Below are positions 14,712 through 24,163 of a stretch of 25,188 nucleotides of DNA, piece after piece. The stretch's first letter is position 1. Each line of letters opens with the position of its first letter. Source of the stretch: Chitinophagia bacterium (GTDB lineage: Bacteria > Bacteroidota > Bacteroidia > Chitinophagales > Chitinophagaceae); assembly GCA_010027295.1 (NCBI GenBank), contig RGVM01000002.1, forward strand, positions 1 through 25,188. The letters run 5' to 3'. Position numbers and translations under genes: made by a program. The notes below the pieces were generated by a model, which did no database searches, was not told the origin of the DNA, and saw only the letters and a program-made list of their open reading frames with translations.

Positions 14712-15230
14712 CTAACCGTGGAAAACCTTCTTGAGGGAGATGTTCCGTGTACGTGAGACGCTGATGGGCTCCCGCAGCATGGCAAGGGCGCGGAATGTCG
14801 CCTTGACGACGTTGTGGGGGTTGGCCGAACCGAGCGACTTGGCGAGGACGTCTGTCACGCCTGCGCTCTCCAGGACGGCGCGCATGCTACCTCCGGCGAT
14901 CACGCCCGTACCGTGTGCGGCGGGCTTGATGAGGACTTTGGCAGCCCCTTCCTTAGCGAGCTGGTCGTGCGGGATCGTCCCCTTCATCACAGGAACCTTG
15001 ATGAGGTTCTTTTTGGCATCCTCGATGCCCTTGGTGATGGCCTCCTGGACCTCCTTGGCCTTTCCCAGGCCATGACCCACGACGCCCTTCTCGTTGCCCA
15101 CCACCACGAGGGCGGAGAAGCTGAAGGTGCGGCCACCCTTGGTGGTCTTGACAACGCGGTTAATCGCAACGACCTTCTCCTTGAGTTCGAGATCGCCCGT
15201 CTTGACCTTGTTCATCGCTACTCTTGACAT
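14712..15230 (-). CDS. rpsE: 30S ribosomal protein S5
   Basis: A 172-aa S5 with the N-terminal double-stranded-RNA-binding-like domain ([20 protein letters not shown]) and the C-terminal domain ([20 protein letters not shown]). S5 sits at the decoding side of the 30S subunit and contributes to accuracy. The ATG at 15230 ([10 protein letters not shown]) gives the usual family length; a longer in-frame reading overlaps rplR and is not conserved. Confidence 0.97.
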   Translation of the reverse strand: MSRVAMNKVKTGDLELKEKVVAINRVVKTTKGGRTFSFSALVVVGNEKGVVGHGLGKAKEVQEAITKGIEDAKKNLIKVPVMKGTIPHDQLAKEGAAKVLIKPAAHGTGVIAGGSMRAVLESAGVTDVLAKSLGSANPHNVVKATFRALAMLREPISVSRTRNISLKKVFHG

Positions 15231-15267
15231 GTCTTCTGAGGATTGTAAGTTGTGTGTCCTGTATGTG

Positions 15268-15621
15268 TCAGAAGGCGAGGCCGCCCTCGCGGGCACCTTC
15301 TGCTACCGCCTTCACACGGCCGTGATAAAGGTAGCCGCCGCGGTCAAACACGCAGGTGCCAAGTCCCAGGGCCGTGGCCTTACGAGCCAGGGATGCGCCC
15401 ACCAGGCGGCTCTTCTCCGTCTTGGTGGCCTTCTGGGCAGCAATATCCTTCTCTTTGGATGAGGCTGCCGCCAGCGTCACGCCCTTGTCGTCGTCGATGA
15501 GCTGCGCGTAGATGTCGGTGTTGCTGCGGAATACGCTCAGGCGCGGCTTCTGGGCCGTTCCGGACACCTTCCGGCGGATCGCGAAGCGGATGCGCTGCCT
15601 TCTTGATAGTTTCTGTGCCAT
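15268..15621 (-). CDS. rplR: 50S ribosomal protein L18
   Basis: A 117-aa L18, the 5S rRNA-binding protein of the central protuberance. A basic N-terminus ([15 protein letters not shown]) is followed by the conserved [19 protein letters not shown] strand region and the C-terminal [19 protein letters not shown] with GGLAF ending. Normal length and standard position between rplF and rpsE. Confidence 0.97.
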   Translation of the reverse strand: MAQKLSRRQRIRFAIRRKVSGTAQKPRLSVFRSNTDIYAQLIDDDKGVTLAAASSKEKDIAAQKATKTEKSRLVGASLARKATALGLGTCVFDRGGYLYHGRVKAVAEGAREGGLAF

Positions 15622-15686
15622 CTTCTTGTTCGTTTATCGCCCGTTCCTCACGGGTCTCGGTTCAAGCGTACCGGTTATGCGTTTGC

Positions 15687-16241
15687 TTACTTGCCGGCAG
15701 CCTTGCCCGCCTTCCTGCGGATGTATTCACCCTTGTACTTCACGCCCTTGCCTTTGTACGGCTCCGGCTTGCGGAGGCTGCGGATCTTGGCCGCCACCTG
15801 CCCGAGGAGCTGCTTGTCGATGCCCTCCAGGAAGATGCGTGGGTTGTCGCCCTTCTCCTGTGTGGTGGTCACCTTCAACTCCTTAGGTACTTCGATGATA
15901 ATGTTGTGGGAGTAGCCCAGGGAAAGGTCGAGCAGGTTGCCCTGGTTGGAGGCCTTGTAGCCCACACCCACCAGTTCGAGCTCCTTCTTGAAACCTTCCG
16001 TGACGCCTGACACCATGTTGCTGACGAGCGCGCGGTAGAGTCCATGCTGCGCCCGGTGGCGGATCTGGTCCGTGGGCCTCTCGAACACGATCTGGTTGTC
16101 GCGGACATCCATCCGGATGTCGCGGTCTACAGACTGCCTGAGTTCACCCTTGGGGCCCTTGACCACGATGACGTTGTCGCTGCCCACGTTGACCGTGACC
16201 CCGGTGGGGAGGCTGACCGGCTTCTTGCCTATGCGTGACAT
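15687..16241 (-). CDS. rplF: 50S ribosomal protein L6
   Basis: A 184-aa L6 made of two related alpha/beta domains (about 1-82 and 83-184). The conserved C-terminal RNA-binding segment KPEPYKGKGVKYKGEYIRRK is intact. L6 lies near the factor-binding region at the base of the L7/L12 stalk. The ATG start (MSRIGKKPVSLPTGV) is the typical family N-terminus. A 90-nt gap separates it from rpsH upstream, without a visible gene. Confidence 0.97.
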   Translation of the reverse strand: MSRIGKKPVSLPTGVTVNVGSDNVIVVKGPKGELRQSVDRDIRMDVRDNQIVFERPTDQIRHRAQHGLYRALVSNMVSGVTEGFKKELELVGVGYKASNQGNLLDLSLGYSHNIIIEVPKELKVTTTQEKGDNPRIFLEGIDKQLLGQVAAKIRSLRKPEPYKGKGVKYKGEYIRRKAGKAAGK

Positions 16242-16331
16242 TCGATACTTTTTTCGGTTCGTTGTGTTCCCTCCGCACCCACTGCGACCGGCAGCGTGCC
16301 GATCCCTTTGACAGTGCGTTAAGGGTCAGTG

Positions 16332-16730
16332 TCAATAGATGTAGCAGAGCACCTCTCCGCCGACATGCTGGGCCTTGGCGTCCTTGTCTGTCATCACTCC
16401 CTTGGAGGTGGACAGGATGGCAATGCCCAGACCGTTCTTCATGCGCGTGAATTCGGAGGGCTTCGCATAGTGCCTGAGGCCCGGGCGGCTGACACGCTCC
16501 ATTGTCCGGATGGCCGGCTCCTTGGTCTGCACGTCGTACTTGAGGGCTATCTTGATCATGCCCTGCCGGCTGTCATCCTCGAACTTGTATTTGAGGATGT
16601 AGCCTTGGTGGTACAGGATCTCGGTGATGCGCTTCTTGATATTGGAAGCGGGTATCTCCACGATGCGATGCCCTGCCATCTGCGCGTTGCGGATTCGGGT
16701 CAGGTAGTCTGCTATGGGATCTGTAGTCAT
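16332..16730 (-). CDS. rpsH: 30S ribosomal protein S8
   Basis: A 132-aa S8 with the start MTTDPIADYLTRIRNAQ and the conserved C-terminal stretch from GLGIAILSTSKGVMTD to GGEVLCYIY. S8 binds the central domain of 16S rRNA and, in Escherichia coli, represses the spc operon by binding an rplE-region mRNA mimic; whether that holds here cannot be seen. It lies 90 nt after rpsN. Confidence 0.97.
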   Translation of the reverse strand: MTTDPIADYLTRIRNAQMAGHRIVEIPASNIKKRITEILYHQGYILKYKFEDDSRQGMIKIALKYDVQTKEPAIRTMERVSRPGLRHYAKPSEFTRMKNGLGIAILSTSKGVMTDKDAKAQHVGGEVLCYIY

Positions 16731-16820
16731 TTCTATGTCCTTGATGTCCTTTGCGGCTTTGAGCCGGCTGTCGGACGGGCGGTTTGATTGGTTTCCTTTC
16801 GGTTCGGGTCCATATTGGCC

Positions 16821-17090
16821 TTACCAGCTAGCCTTCCGTACACCCGGTATCTTGCCGGCCAGTGCCATGTCCCGGAATATCACCCTGGATATCCCGAAGA
16901 AGCGCATGTAGCCTTTGGGACGGCCGGTGAGCTGGCACCGGTTTTTAAGGCGTACCTTGGAGGAGTTGCGGGGGAGCTGGTCGAGGCCCTGCCAGTCACC
17001 GGCCGCCTTCAGGGCCGCACGGCGCTCCGCGTACTGCGCCACCATACGCTGGCGCTTCCTCTGCCTGGCTTTCACTGATTCCTTTGCCAT
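16821..17090 (-). CDS. rpsN: 30S ribosomal protein S14 (zinc-independent form)
   Basis: An 89-aa S14 with the C-terminal core [18 protein letters not shown] and the end [11 protein letters not shown]. There is no CxxC pair, so it is the long, zinc-free form usual in Bacteroidota. It lies 22 nt after rplE. The following 90-nt gap to rpsH contains no gene. Confidence 0.97.
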   Translation of the reverse strand: MAKESVKARQRKRQRMVAQYAERRAALKAAGDWQGLDQLPRNSSKVRLKNRCQLTGRPKGYMRFFGISRVIFRDMALAGKIPGVRKASW

Positions 17091-17112
17091 CTTTGTCTTG
17101 TATTGATTTGTG

Positions 17113-17682
17113 TCAATCCTTTCTCATATTCCGGAAGGGCATCCCGATCTCGCGCAGCAACTCGTAGGCCTCCTCGTTGTTACGGGCGGTCGTAACGAAG
17201 GTGATGTCGAGGCCCGTGATACGGTTAACCTTGTCGATATCGATCTCGGGGAAGATGATCTGCTCCGTGATGCCCAGGGTGTAGTTGCCCCTGCCGTCGA
17301 AGGCCTTCTCGCTCACCCCCTTGAAGTCACGTACACGGGGGAGAGATGCGGCGATCAGCCTGTCAAGGAACTCGTACATGCGTCCACCGCGCAGGGTTAC
17401 CCTGGCGCCGATGGGCATCTTTTTACGCAATTTGAAGTTGGAGATATCTTTCTTGGACATCGTCGACACAGCCTTCTGTCCAGTGATGGTTGTCAGCTCC
17501 TCGATGGAGATGTCGATCAGCTTCTTGTCGGCCACGGCACCATTCACGCCCCTGTTGAGGCAGATCTTGGTGATGCGGGGCACCTGCATGGGGCTCTTGT
17601 AGCCGAACTTCTTCTTCAGTGCGGGCACCACTTCTTCGTGGTACTTCTTCTGCAGTCTGGGGGTGTATGTCGCAGTGCTCAT
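17113..17682 (-). CDS. rplE: 50S ribosomal protein L5
   Basis: A 189-aa L5, the 5S rRNA-binding protein that contacts P-site tRNA. Conserved segments are [43 protein letters not shown] and [18 protein letters not shown]. It is slightly extended at the N-terminus ([18 protein letters not shown]), as in related species. It starts 2 nt after the rplX stop, implying translational coupling. Confidence 0.97.
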   Translation of the reverse strand: MSTATYTPRLQKKYHEEVVPALKKKFGYKSPMQVPRITKICLNRGVNGAVADKKLIDISIEELTTITGQKAVSTMSKKDISNFKLRKKMPIGARVTLRGGRMYEFLDRLIAASLPRVRDFKGVSEKAFDGRGNYTLGITEQIIFPEIDIDKVNRITGLDITFVTTARNNEEAYELLREIGMPFRNMRKD

Positions 17683-17684
17683 GT

Positions 17685-18020
17685 TCAGATCTCGTTTCCG
17701 GATTTTTTAGCGATACGGACGAGCTTGCCGTCCTTGCGCTCCCTCTTCACGCGGGTGGGTGCCCCCTTTGAGGCGTCCCACAGCATCACATTGCTGATAT
17801 GGATGGGAGCTTCTTTCTTCACCAGTCCGCCTTTCGTGTTCTGGGCGGAGGGCTTCGTGTGTCGGGTAACGATGTTGACTCCCTCCACCAGGACGCGGGC
17901 CTCGTCGGGACGCACTTCCAGCACTTTGCGGGGCTTGGAGAGGTCCTTGTCCTCACCGGCGACGACCACGACGGTATCGCCTTTCCTGATGTTGAACTTC
18001 GGTTTGAATCTGTTGCTCAT
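17685..18020 (-). CDS. rplX: 50S ribosomal protein L24
   Basis: A 111-aa L24 with the KOW motif near the N-terminus ([20 protein letters not shown]) and the conserved [21 protein letters not shown]24 starts large-subunit assembly by binding 23S rRNA. Normal length; it lies between rplN and rplE, and its stop is 2 nt from the rplE start. Confidence 0.97.
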   Translation of the reverse strand: MSNRFKPKFNIRKGDTVVVVAGEDKDLSKPRKVLEVRPDEARVLVEGVNIVTRHTKPSAQNTKGGLVKKEAPIHISNVMLWDASKGAPTRVKRERKDGKLVRIAKKSGNEI

Positions 18021-18073
18021 GATGATATGGTTTGCGGCCCTGAGGCCTTGCTGTCCGTTTTCCGACCTCCTAC

Positions 18074-18442
18074 TCAGAGCACTTCGGGGGCAAGTGAGAT
18101 GATCTTCATGTAGCCTTTGTCCCGCAGTTCCCTGGCCACGGGTCCGAAGATGCGCGTTCCGCGCGGCTCGTCCGACTGGTTCAGGAGCACCACGGCATTG
18201 TCGTCGAAGCGGATATAGGAACCATCCTTGCGGCGCAGCTTATTTTTCGTCCGAACGATGACGGCCTTGGTAACCGTACCTTTCTTGATGCCTCCTGCAG
18301 GGAGGGCGTCCTTCACCGTGACGACGATCTTGTCGCCTATCTTGGCGTAGTCCTGGCCGCTGTTGCCGAGGACGCGGATGCAGAGCACCTCCTTGGCGCC
18401 GCTGTTGTCGGCCACGTTCAGCCTCGATTCCTGTTGGATCAT
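18074..18442 (-). CDS. rplN: 50S ribosomal protein L14
   Basis: A 122-aa L14 with the family start [19 protein letters not shown] and the end [14 protein letters not shown]14 forms part of an intersubunit bridge. The ATG at 18442 is chosen because it gives the highly conserved N-terminus; an ATG eight codons upstream is in frame but adds non-conserved residues. Confidence 0.97.
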   Translation of the reverse strand: MIQQESRLNVADNSGAKEVLCIRVLGNSGQDYAKIGDKIVVTVKDALPAGGIKKGTVTKAVIVRTKNKLRRKDGSYIRFDDNAVVLLNQSDEPRGTRIFGPVARELRDKGYMKIISLAPEVL

Positions 18443-18512
18443 TGTATTCTGTTTGTGCCCTGCCATGTGGCCGGGCGATTATCCTTGCGTTTCCGCACAC
18501 CATGTCTTTACG

Positions 18513-18770
18513 TCACTTCGCCTTCTCCACGACCTCCACCAGGCGCCAGCGCTTGAGTTTGCTCAGTGGGCGCGTCTCCATGATCTTGACGACGTCGCCG
18601 GGGTGGGCCTCGTTGTTCTCGTCATGAGCGTGGAAACTCGTCGTCTTCTTTACGAACTTTCCGTAGATGGGGTGCTTCACCTTCCTTTCCACAGATACGG
18701 TGATGGTCTTGTCCATCTTGTCGCTGCGTACGACCCCTATCTTGGTCTTGCGGATCTTTCTGTCAGACAT
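18513..18770 (-). CDS. rpsQ: 30S ribosomal protein S17
   Basis: An 85-aa S17 (OB fold, early 16S rRNA binder). Conserved parts are [40 protein letters not shown] and the motif [20 protein letters not shown]. Normal length and position between rpmC and rplN. Confidence 0.97.
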   Translation of the reverse strand: MSDRKIRKTKIGVVRSDKMDKTITVSVERKVKHPIYGKFVKKTTSFHAHDENNEAHPGDVVKIMETRPLSKLKRWRLVEVVEKAK

Positions 18771-18835
18771 TGTTCGACGTTTTGCTTGTGTACTGCGGCT
18801 CAGCCGCCTACATTGTATTCCTTATTCGCCAAGTT

Positions 18836-19048
18836 TCACTTGGCCTCGGCCTCCCGCTGCTGCAGCAGTGTCTTGAGCCTTGCGAGCTCACGGCGCAGGG
18901 CGCGAATGGTCATGGGGTTTTCGAGCGGGGATATCGCATGGGAGAAGCCCAGCTTCTTCAGGCGCACCTCGTCGTCCTGTATCCTGGCCCTGAGGTCCTG
19001 TGCGTTGAGCCCCTGCAGGCTCTTCAGGAAATCGACTTTCTTGGACAT
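18836..19048 (-). CDS. rpmC: 50S ribosomal protein L29
   Basis: A 70-aa, all-helical L29 from the polypeptide exit-tunnel rim. The C-terminal helix MTIRALRRELARLKTLLQQR carries the family signature (IR..RR.IAR.KT type). Normal length; 24 nt after rplP. Confidence 0.96.
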   Translation of the reverse strand: MSKKVDFLKSLQGLNAQDLRARIQDDEVRLKKLGFSHAISPLENPMTIRALRRELARLKTLLQQREAEAK

Positions 19049-19072
19049 GTGTCTCTTTTTTCAGGTTCCCGG

Positions 19073-19492
19073 TCAGGCCGCATAGTCCCTGCGGGTGATG
19101 AACTTCGTCTTGATGGGCAGTTTGGCGGCAGCCAGCTCGAATGCTGCCTTAGCCACGTCCAGGGGGACACCGTCTGCCTCGAAAATGATCCTTCCCGGCT
19201 CCACAACGGCCGCCCAGAACTCGGGGTTACCCTTACCCTTACCCATACGCACCTCTGCCGGCTTCCGAGTAATGGGCTTGTCTGGGAAGACGCGGATCCA
19301 GACGTTGCCCTCACGCTTCATGGCGCGGGTCATGGCCTGACGGGCTGCTTCAATTTGGCGGTTCGTCATCCAGATGGGTTCGAGTGCCTTGAGGGCGAAC
19401 GACCCGAACGATATCGTGGTGCCACGCTTGGCCACCTCGCGTATCCGGCCCTTCTGGGCCTTCCTGTGCTTTGTCCTCTTCGGTTGTAGCAT
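19073..19492 (-). CDS. rplP: 50S ribosomal protein L16
   Basis: A 139-aa L16 with start [17 protein letters not shown], the conserved [40 protein letters not shown] and the helix [16 protein letters not shown]16 organises the A-site region of the large subunit. Intact and in standard order between rpsC and rpmC. Confidence 0.97.
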   Translation of the reverse strand: MLQPKRTKHRKAQKGRIREVAKRGTTISFGSFALKALEPIWMTNRQIEAARQAMTRAMKREGNVWIRVFPDKPITRKPAEVRMGKGKGNPEFWAAVVEPGRIIFEADGVPLDVAKAAFELAAAKLPIKTKFITRRDYAA

Positions 19493-19549
19493 CTCTGTTC
19501 GTTAAGGTTTGACGGGAGAGGCGGATGGCCGCTCCCTGTATGCCTGGGG

Positions 19550-20377
19550 TCAGCCTCGACGGCCGCCTCCCCTGCGATCGTCCCTGCGTCCGCCACCACC
19601 ACCTCTGCGGTCGTCACCGCCGCCGCGACGGTCGCTGCGGTCGCTCAGGTCACCTTTCGTACCAATAAAGTTGGGGTTAAGGTCACGCTTGGCAAGCACT
19701 TCACCCTTGCAGATCCAGACCTTGATACCGATCTTACCATACACAGTCAGGGCGTGGACAGAGGCGTAGTCAATGTCCATCCGATAGGTATGCAGCGGTA
19801 CGCGGCCCTGGCGGATCTCCTCGGTACGTGCGATTTCTGCACCCCCGACCCGTCCACTAACCTTGATCTTGATACCTTCGGCGCCCATCCGTAAGGTGGA
19901 TGCGATGGCCATCTTGATGGCTCGCTTATAGTTGATACGGTTCTCAATCTGGCGGGCAATGGTCTCACCCACGATCTGCGCATCCAGTTCGGGCCTGCGT
20001 ATCTCGAGGATGTTGATTTGTACGTCGACGGCAGAGGACGATTTGTCGGCACCACCGGAGGCCAGATGGCGCTGCTCGTCACGCTGGCGGTTGGTGAGCT
20101 TCTTCAGCTCCTCCTTGATGCGATCGACCTCTTCCCCGCCCTTGCCGATGATGATGCCAGGCTTGGAAGTGTGTATTGTCACGATCAGCTTGTTGAGGGT
20201 GCGCTCGATCACGATCTTCGAGACACCGCCCTTGCTGATGCGGGCGTTGAGGTAGGTCCGGATCCTATGGTCCTCGATCAGCTTAGTGGAATAGTCCTTC
20301 CCGTTGCCGTACCAGTTGCTCTCCCATCCGCGGATGATGCCGAGCCTGTTGCCGATCGGATTGGTTTTCTGACCCAT
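19550..20377 (-). CDS. rpsC: 30S ribosomal protein S3 with insertion and Arg/Gly-rich tail
   Basis: A 275-aa S3, longer than the usual 210-245 aa. It has the N-terminal domain ([14 protein letters not shown]), the KH domain with [10 protein letters not shown] (GKGG at 78-81), and the C-terminal domain ([19 protein letters not shown] to [11 protein letters not shown]). Two features are odd. Between LKKLT (ends 95) and DVQINI (from 118), where most S3 proteins have only one to three residues, there is a segment of about 20 residues rich in Gln, Arg and Ser. The end (245-275) is a run of Arg, Gly and Asp ([11 protein letters not shown] type). The frame is open throughout, so neither is a sequencing slip in an obvious way. 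S3 forms part of the mRNA entry and helicase site. Confidence 0.96.
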   Translation of the reverse strand: MGQKTNPIGNRLGIIRGWESNWYGNGKDYSTKLIEDHRIRTYLNARISKGGVSKIVIERTLNKLIVTIHTSKPGIIIGKGGEEVDRIKEELKKLTNRQRDEQRHLASGGADKSSSAVDVQINILEIRRPELDAQIVGETIARQIENRINYKRAIKMAIASTLRMGAEGIKIKVSGRVGGAEIARTEEIRQGRVPLHTYRMDIDYASVHALTVYGKIGIKVWICKGEVLAKRDLNPNFIGTKGDLSDRSDRRGGGDDRRGGGGGRRDDRRGGGRRG

Positions 20378-20402
20378 GTATGGATGATTTCTTGTTTTTC
20401 CC

Positions 20403-20741
20403 TTATTGAATCGCGTCGACGACGACCGTCACGTGGTTGCTGCGCTTGCGCATCCGGTAAGCCCTTCCCTGGGGGGCCGGGAGCATGCGCTTGATGGAAC
20501 GGGCTCCGTCCACGTAGATGGTCTTCACCACAAGGCCTGCGACATCGCCGCCCTCGTTCTTCTCCTTCCAGTTGCTCACAGCCGAGAGGACGAGCTTGCG
20601 CAGGGGCACCGAGCTGTGCTGGGGATGGTGCTCCAGCATGGCCACGGCTTTCTCCACCGCGAGTCCGCGGATATGATCGGCCAGCAGCCGCATCTTGCGC
20701 GGAGAGGTCGGATAATTCTTCAGTTTCGCTACTGCTTCCAT
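20403..20741 (-). CDS. rplV: 50S ribosomal protein L22
   Basis: A 112-aa L22. Conserved parts are [16 protein letters not shown] at the start and the extended hairpin [18 protein letters not shown] that lines the exit tunnel. Normal length; 54 nt after rpsS and 25 nt before rpsC. Confidence 0.97.
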   Translation of the reverse strand: MEAVAKLKNYPTSPRKMRLLADHIRGLAVEKAVAMLEHHPQHSSVPLRKLVLSAVSNWKEKNEGGDVAGLVVKTIYVDGARSIKRMLPAPQGRAYRMRKRSNHVTVVVDAIQ

Positions 20742-20795
20742 GTCATGTCTTTTTCCTGCCGCTTCGGTCGGGCATCCCCTTCCGGTGCGGACATG

Positions 20796-21065
20796 TTAGG
20801 ATTTCTTGCTGGAATGGCCCTTGAAGTTGCGGGTGGGGGCGAACTCACCGAGTTTGTGGCCCACCATGAACTCGGTCACATAGACGGGGATGAACTTGTT
20901 GCCGTTGTGCACCGCGAACGTGTGTCCAACGAAGTCGGGCGTGATGGTGCTGCGGCGGCTCCATGTCTTGATGGCCGACTTCTTTGACCTCCCTTCGTTC
21001 ATCGCAGAGACCTTGCCATCGAGCTTGATGTCTACGTAGGGACCTTTTTTGATTGAACGAGCCAT
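20796..21065 (-). CDS. rpsS: 30S ribosomal protein S19
   Basis: An 89-aa S19 with the start [15 protein letters not shown] and the conserved core [20 protein letters not shown], then [14 protein letters not shown]. It sits in the 30S head near the intersubunit face. Normal length and order. Confidence 0.97.
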   Translation of the reverse strand: MARSIKKGPYVDIKLDGKVSAMNEGRSKKSAIKTWSRRSTITPDFVGHTFAVHNGNKFIPVYVTEFMVGHKLGEFAPTRNFKGHSSKKS

Positions 21066-21099
21066 ATGCTGTTGCGTGTTTCCTTTGGATTCCTGCTGG

Positions 21100-21939
21100 T
21101 TACTTGGCGAGCTTCTTGCCGTCGCGGCGCTGGAGGATCAGCTTGTCGCTGCCCTTACCCTTGGTGCGCGTCTTCTCTCCCTTGGCATACTTGCCGGTAC
21201 GGCTCCGGGGATGCCCGCCCGAGGCCTTGCCCTCGCCGCCACCCATCGGGTGATCGACGGGGTTCATGGCGACGCCGCGGTTCCGGGGGCGGATGCCCTT
21301 CCAGCGGTTGCGACCGGCCTTGCCCATGCTCTGCAGGTTGTGGTCCGAATTGGATATTACACCCACGGAGGCGAAGCAGTTGATAAGGACCTTACGCAGT
21401 TCGCCCGACGGCATCTTCAACACCGCGTAGCGCTCCTCCTTGTTGGTGAGCTGCGCCGATGAACCGGCACTGCGGGCGATCTTACCACCCTGGCCAGGCT
21501 GCATCTCGATGTTGTGCACGTTGGTTCCGAGCGGCATGTGGCGGAGCATCAGCGCATTACCGATCTCGGGGGCAACAGAATCGCCGCTGACAACGGTCAT
21601 GCCCACCGTGAGGCCCTGGGGAGCCAGTATATATCGCTTCTCGCCGTCCGTGTAATGGAGCAGCGCGATGAAGGCGGTACGGTTCGGGTCGTACTCGACA
21701 GAGGCAACCTTAGCCTCGATGCCGTGCTTGTCGCGCTTGAAGTCGATGACGCGGTAGAGTTTACGGTGTCCGCCTCCGATGTAGCGCATCGAACGGCGGC
21801 CCTGGGCATTGCGGCCACCGGAGCCTTTGACACGCTCCACCAAAGATTTTTCGGGGGCGTCGGCTGTAACCTCGGCATAGGCATTGCCGATCCTCCACCG
21901 GGTGCCGGCCGTGATGGGTTTGAACTTCTTAAGTGCCAT
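21100..21939 (-). CDS. rplB: 50S ribosomal protein L2
   Basis: A 279-aa L2 with the OB-like and SH3-like core and a basic C-terminal tail. The peptidyl-transferase-proximal segment [12 protein letters not shown] is intact, with His230 corresponding to the important His229 of Escherichia coli. Start [15 protein letters not shown] is typical. Standard order between rplW and rpsS. Confidence 0.98.
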   Translation of the reverse strand: MALKKFKPITAGTRWRIGNAYAEVTADAPEKSLVERVKGSGGRNAQGRRSMRYIGGGHRKLYRVIDFKRDKHGIEAKVASVEYDPNRTAFIALLHYTDGEKRYILAPQGLTVGMTVVSGDSVAPEIGNALMLRHMPLGTNVHNIEMQPGQGGKIARSAGSSAQLTNKEERYAVLKMPSGELRKVLINCFASVGVISNSDHNLQSMGKAGRNRWKGIRPRNRGVAMNPVDHPMGGGEGKASGGHPRSRTGKYAKGEKTRTKGKGSDKLILQRRDGKKLAK

Positions 21940-21973
21940 GGTATTGTTTTGAACCCGCCAGGCGGGCTATCCG

Positions 21974-22273
21974 TCAGATGTTGGAATACAGATCGATGCT
22001 TTCACCCTCTGCAAGCACCACGAGGGCCTTCTTGTAACCGGGCTTGCGGCCCGAGAGAACGCCCGCCTTGGTCATGCGGGACTTGCTCTTGGAAGGCACC
22101 ACCATTGTGCGCACCTCTGCCACGTTCACTCCGTAAAAGGTCTCAACAGCCTTCTTGATCTCGAGCTTGTTGGCCTTGCGGTCGACCCGGAAGGAGTAGA
22201 CGCCGCGCTTCTCCTGCAACGAGTTGGATTTCTCCGACAGGATGGGCTTTATGAGTATATCAGCGAGTCTCAT
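21974..22273 (-). CDS. rplW: 50S ribosomal protein L23
   Basis: A 99-aa L23, which docks signal recognition particle and trigger factor at the tunnel exit. The start is placed at ATG 22273 (MRLADILIKPILSEKS), which matches the family; the frame is open upstream only from a TTG. Conserved parts are NKLEIKKAVETFYGVNVAEV and KKALVVLAEGESIDLYSNI. Confidence 0.96.
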   Translation of the reverse strand: MRLADILIKPILSEKSNSLQEKRGVYSFRVDRKANKLEIKKAVETFYGVNVAEVRTMVVPSKSKSRMTKAGVLSGRKPGYKKALVVLAEGESIDLYSNI

Positions 22274-22304
22274 GTGTCTGGGTTTGTTTCGGTTCAAGTC
22301 CCTC

Positions 22305-22937
22305 TCAGGCGGCTGCCTCCTCCTCTCCGAACAGTGCGGCGGCTGATTCCGTCAGCACCAGCACATCGGCGTTCATGATATCGTAGGTATTCACATCGGA
22401 GAGGACGGTGGCAAGCACGGAGGGGATGTTGCGTGCACTGGCGTAGACCGTGTCCACCATGTCGGAGGTCACATACAGTGCTTTCCTGTCGGAAAGCTCC
22501 AATGCTTTCAGCATGGAGGCAAAGGTCCGTGTGCGGGGCGCATCGAGGGAGAGATCCTCAACGACCACGATCGCATTCTCCCGGGCCTTTTGGCTCAGCG
22601 CGCTCATCTTGGCGAGGTCCTTGACCTTGCGGTTCAGCTTGATGCCGTAGCCATGGGGCTTGGGGCCGAATATGGTACCGCCACCCTTGTAGAGGGGGTT
22701 CCGGATATTGCCCTTCCGGGAACCGCCGGTACCCTTTTGACGGTGCAGCTTGCGGCTTGCACCATGCACTTCGGCGCGGGTCTTGACCTTGTGCGTGCCC
22801 TGGCGTTGTGCAGCGAGGTATTGCTTCACCGCCAGCCAGATGGCATGCTCGTTGGGCTCGATGCCGAATATGTCGTCCGGGAGTTCGACGGACCTGCCCG
22901 TCTTCCCGCCGCTGGTATTCAAAACTTCTGCTTGCAT
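22305..22937 (-). CDS. rplD: 50S ribosomal protein L4
   Basis: A 210-aa L4. The tunnel-lining loop reads KLHRQKGTGGSRKGNIRNPL and GGGTIFGPKPHGYGIKLNRK, close to consensus. An AGGAG lies 5 nt before the ATG, one of few clear SD sequences in the cluster. In Escherichia coli L4 represses the S10 operon; no such site is identified here. The C-terminus ends in an Ala/Glu-rich tail (AALFGEEEAAA). Confidence 0.97.
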   Translation of the reverse strand: MQAEVLNTSGGKTGRSVELPDDIFGIEPNEHAIWLAVKQYLAAQRQGTHKVKTRAEVHGASRKLHRQKGTGGSRKGNIRNPLYKGGGTIFGPKPHGYGIKLNRKVKDLAKMSALSQKARENAIVVVEDLSLDAPRTRTFASMLKALELSDRKALYVTSDMVDTVYASARNIPSVLATVLSDVNTYDIMNADVLVLTESAAALFGEEEAAA

Positions 22938-22956
22938 GGGATCTCCTGTTGAGGGA

Positions 22957-23574
22957 TTATTTCTGGATGAGTACGATGGAGCCGTTCGGACCGGGGACGG
23001 CGCCGCCGACGAGGATGTAGTTGCGCTCGGGCAGCAGCTTGACGACCTTCAGGTTGCGAAGCTTCACGCGGTCTGCACCCATGCGACCCGCCATCCGCAT
23101 CCCCTTGAACACACGCGACGCATCGGAGGAGTTGCCGATGGAACCAGGGGCCCGCTGACGGTCATGCTGGCCGTGCGACTGCTCGCCTACGCCGGAGAAA
23201 CCGTGACGCCTCACGACGCCCTGAAAGCCCTTGCCCTTGGAGGTTCCGACGACGTCAACCTTCTCGCCCTCGGCAAAAATGTCAAGCGTTACGGTATCGC
23301 CCAAGCCCTTGGCCAGGGAGAAATCACGAAATTCGCGCACGACGCGCTTGGGAGTGGATGAGGATTTGGCAAAATGCCCTTTCTCTGACTTGTTGCTGCG
23401 TTTTTCCTTCTTCTCGCCGAAGGAAACCTGAAGAGCGGAATAGCCGTCCGTCTCCTGAGTCTTTACCTGAGTAACCGTGCAGGGACCCGCTTCGATGATG
23501 GTGCAGGCCTGTTGTTTGCCGTCGGGACCGAAGACGCTGGTCATTCCGACCTTCCTTCCGATGATTCCTTTCAT
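22957..23574 (-). CDS. rplC: 50S ribosomal protein L3
   Basis: A 205-aa L3 with start MKGIIGRKVGMTSVFGPDG, the KGFQGVVRRHGFSG finger and GSIGNSSDASRVFKGMRMAG. L3 initiates large-subunit assembly. Length is normal. Upstream lies an unusually long 257-nt gap to rpsJ, so rplC may have its own leader; no SD is visible, only an A-rich stretch. Confidence 0.97.
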   Translation of the reverse strand: MKGIIGRKVGMTSVFGPDGKQQACTIIEAGPCTVTQVKTQETDGYSALQVSFGEKKEKRSNKSEKGHFAKSSSTPKRVVREFRDFSLAKGLGDTVTLDIFAEGEKVDVVGTSKGKGFQGVVRRHGFSGVGEQSHGQHDRQRAPGSIGNSSDASRVFKGMRMAGRMGADRVKLRNLKVVKLLPERNYILVGGAVPGPNGSIVLIQK

Positions 23575-23831
23575 GTCGTTCTCTTTTTCCCCTTTTGGTC
23601 ATCGGGACAGCGGGGTCGGTAACGCCCGGCTTCAATCCCAGTTTGCCAACGGCCTTTTCCCTTTGTCCCACTGCGGGAGGGAGGTGCCGGCGGTAAACAA
23701 ACCTCGAAGGGCCTGTTCATATTTCTCGCCCCCTGGGGGGCAGATGTCCTAATTCCGGTACGCTGTGCGGCATGCCGTACCGCGTATTCCTTTCGCCGTC
23801 AGGGCCTATGCCCTTACGGGGTTGGCCCTTG
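23575..23831 (-). promoter_or_regulatory. Structured 257-nt gap between rpsJ and rplC
   Basis: No gene fits in this stretch. It contains several perfect inverted repeats: CGGTACG (23756-23762) with CGTACCG (23776-23782), enclosing GGCATGCC; GCCCCC-TG-GGGGGC (23728-23741); and AGGGC-CTAT-GCCCT near the rpsJ end (about 23806-23819), which can alternatively pair with a later GGCCCT. On the minus strand this would be a highly folded leader before rplC, possibly a ribosomal-protein-responsive attenuator or processing region. A clear -7/-33 promoter pair was not found. Function is inferred from structure only. Confidence 0.45.
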
Positions 23832-24137
23832 TCAGGCCTTGATTTCCACATCCACACCACTGGGCAGGTCGAGCTTGCTCAACGCATCCACCGTACGGGA
23901 GGAGGAAGTGTAGATGTCCAACAGACGCTTGTGGGTGCAGAGTTGGAACTGCTCCCGGGCCTTCTTGTTGACGTGGGGCGACCGCAGCACGGTGAAGATC
24001 CTTTTGCGGGTGGGCAGGGGGATGGGACCCGTAACCACGGCGCCAGTGCTGCGCACGGTCTTCACGATCTTCTCTGCCGACTTGTCGACCAGGCTGTGGT
24101 CGTATGACTGAAGTTTGATGCGGATTCGCTGGGACAT
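23832..24137 (-). CDS. rpsJ: 30S ribosomal protein S10
   Basis: A 101-aa S10 with start [20 protein letters not shown], the [20 protein letters not shown] loop and the end [11 protein letters not shown]10 is a 30S head protein. The ATG at 24137 gives the family N-terminus; the open frame continues upstream through the promoter and terminator and is not coding. It is the first gene of the transcript that reads into the S10-spc cluster. Confidence 0.97.
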   Translation of the reverse strand: MSQRIRIKLQSYDHSLVDKSAEKIVKTVRSTGAVVTGPIPLPTRKRIFTVLRSPHVNKKAREQFQLCTHKRLLDIYTSSSRTVDALSKLDLPSGVDVEIKA

Positions 24138-24163
24138 AAGCTTCCCCACTTTCAACGGGAGTG

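Noticed and set aside
16821..17090. Missing CxxC zinc motif in S14
   Set aside because: The zinc-free long form is normal in this phylum, so it is not a defect.
17110..18102. A 330-codon plus-strand frame opposite rplE and rplX
   Set aside because: Antisense shadow; both sense genes are certain.
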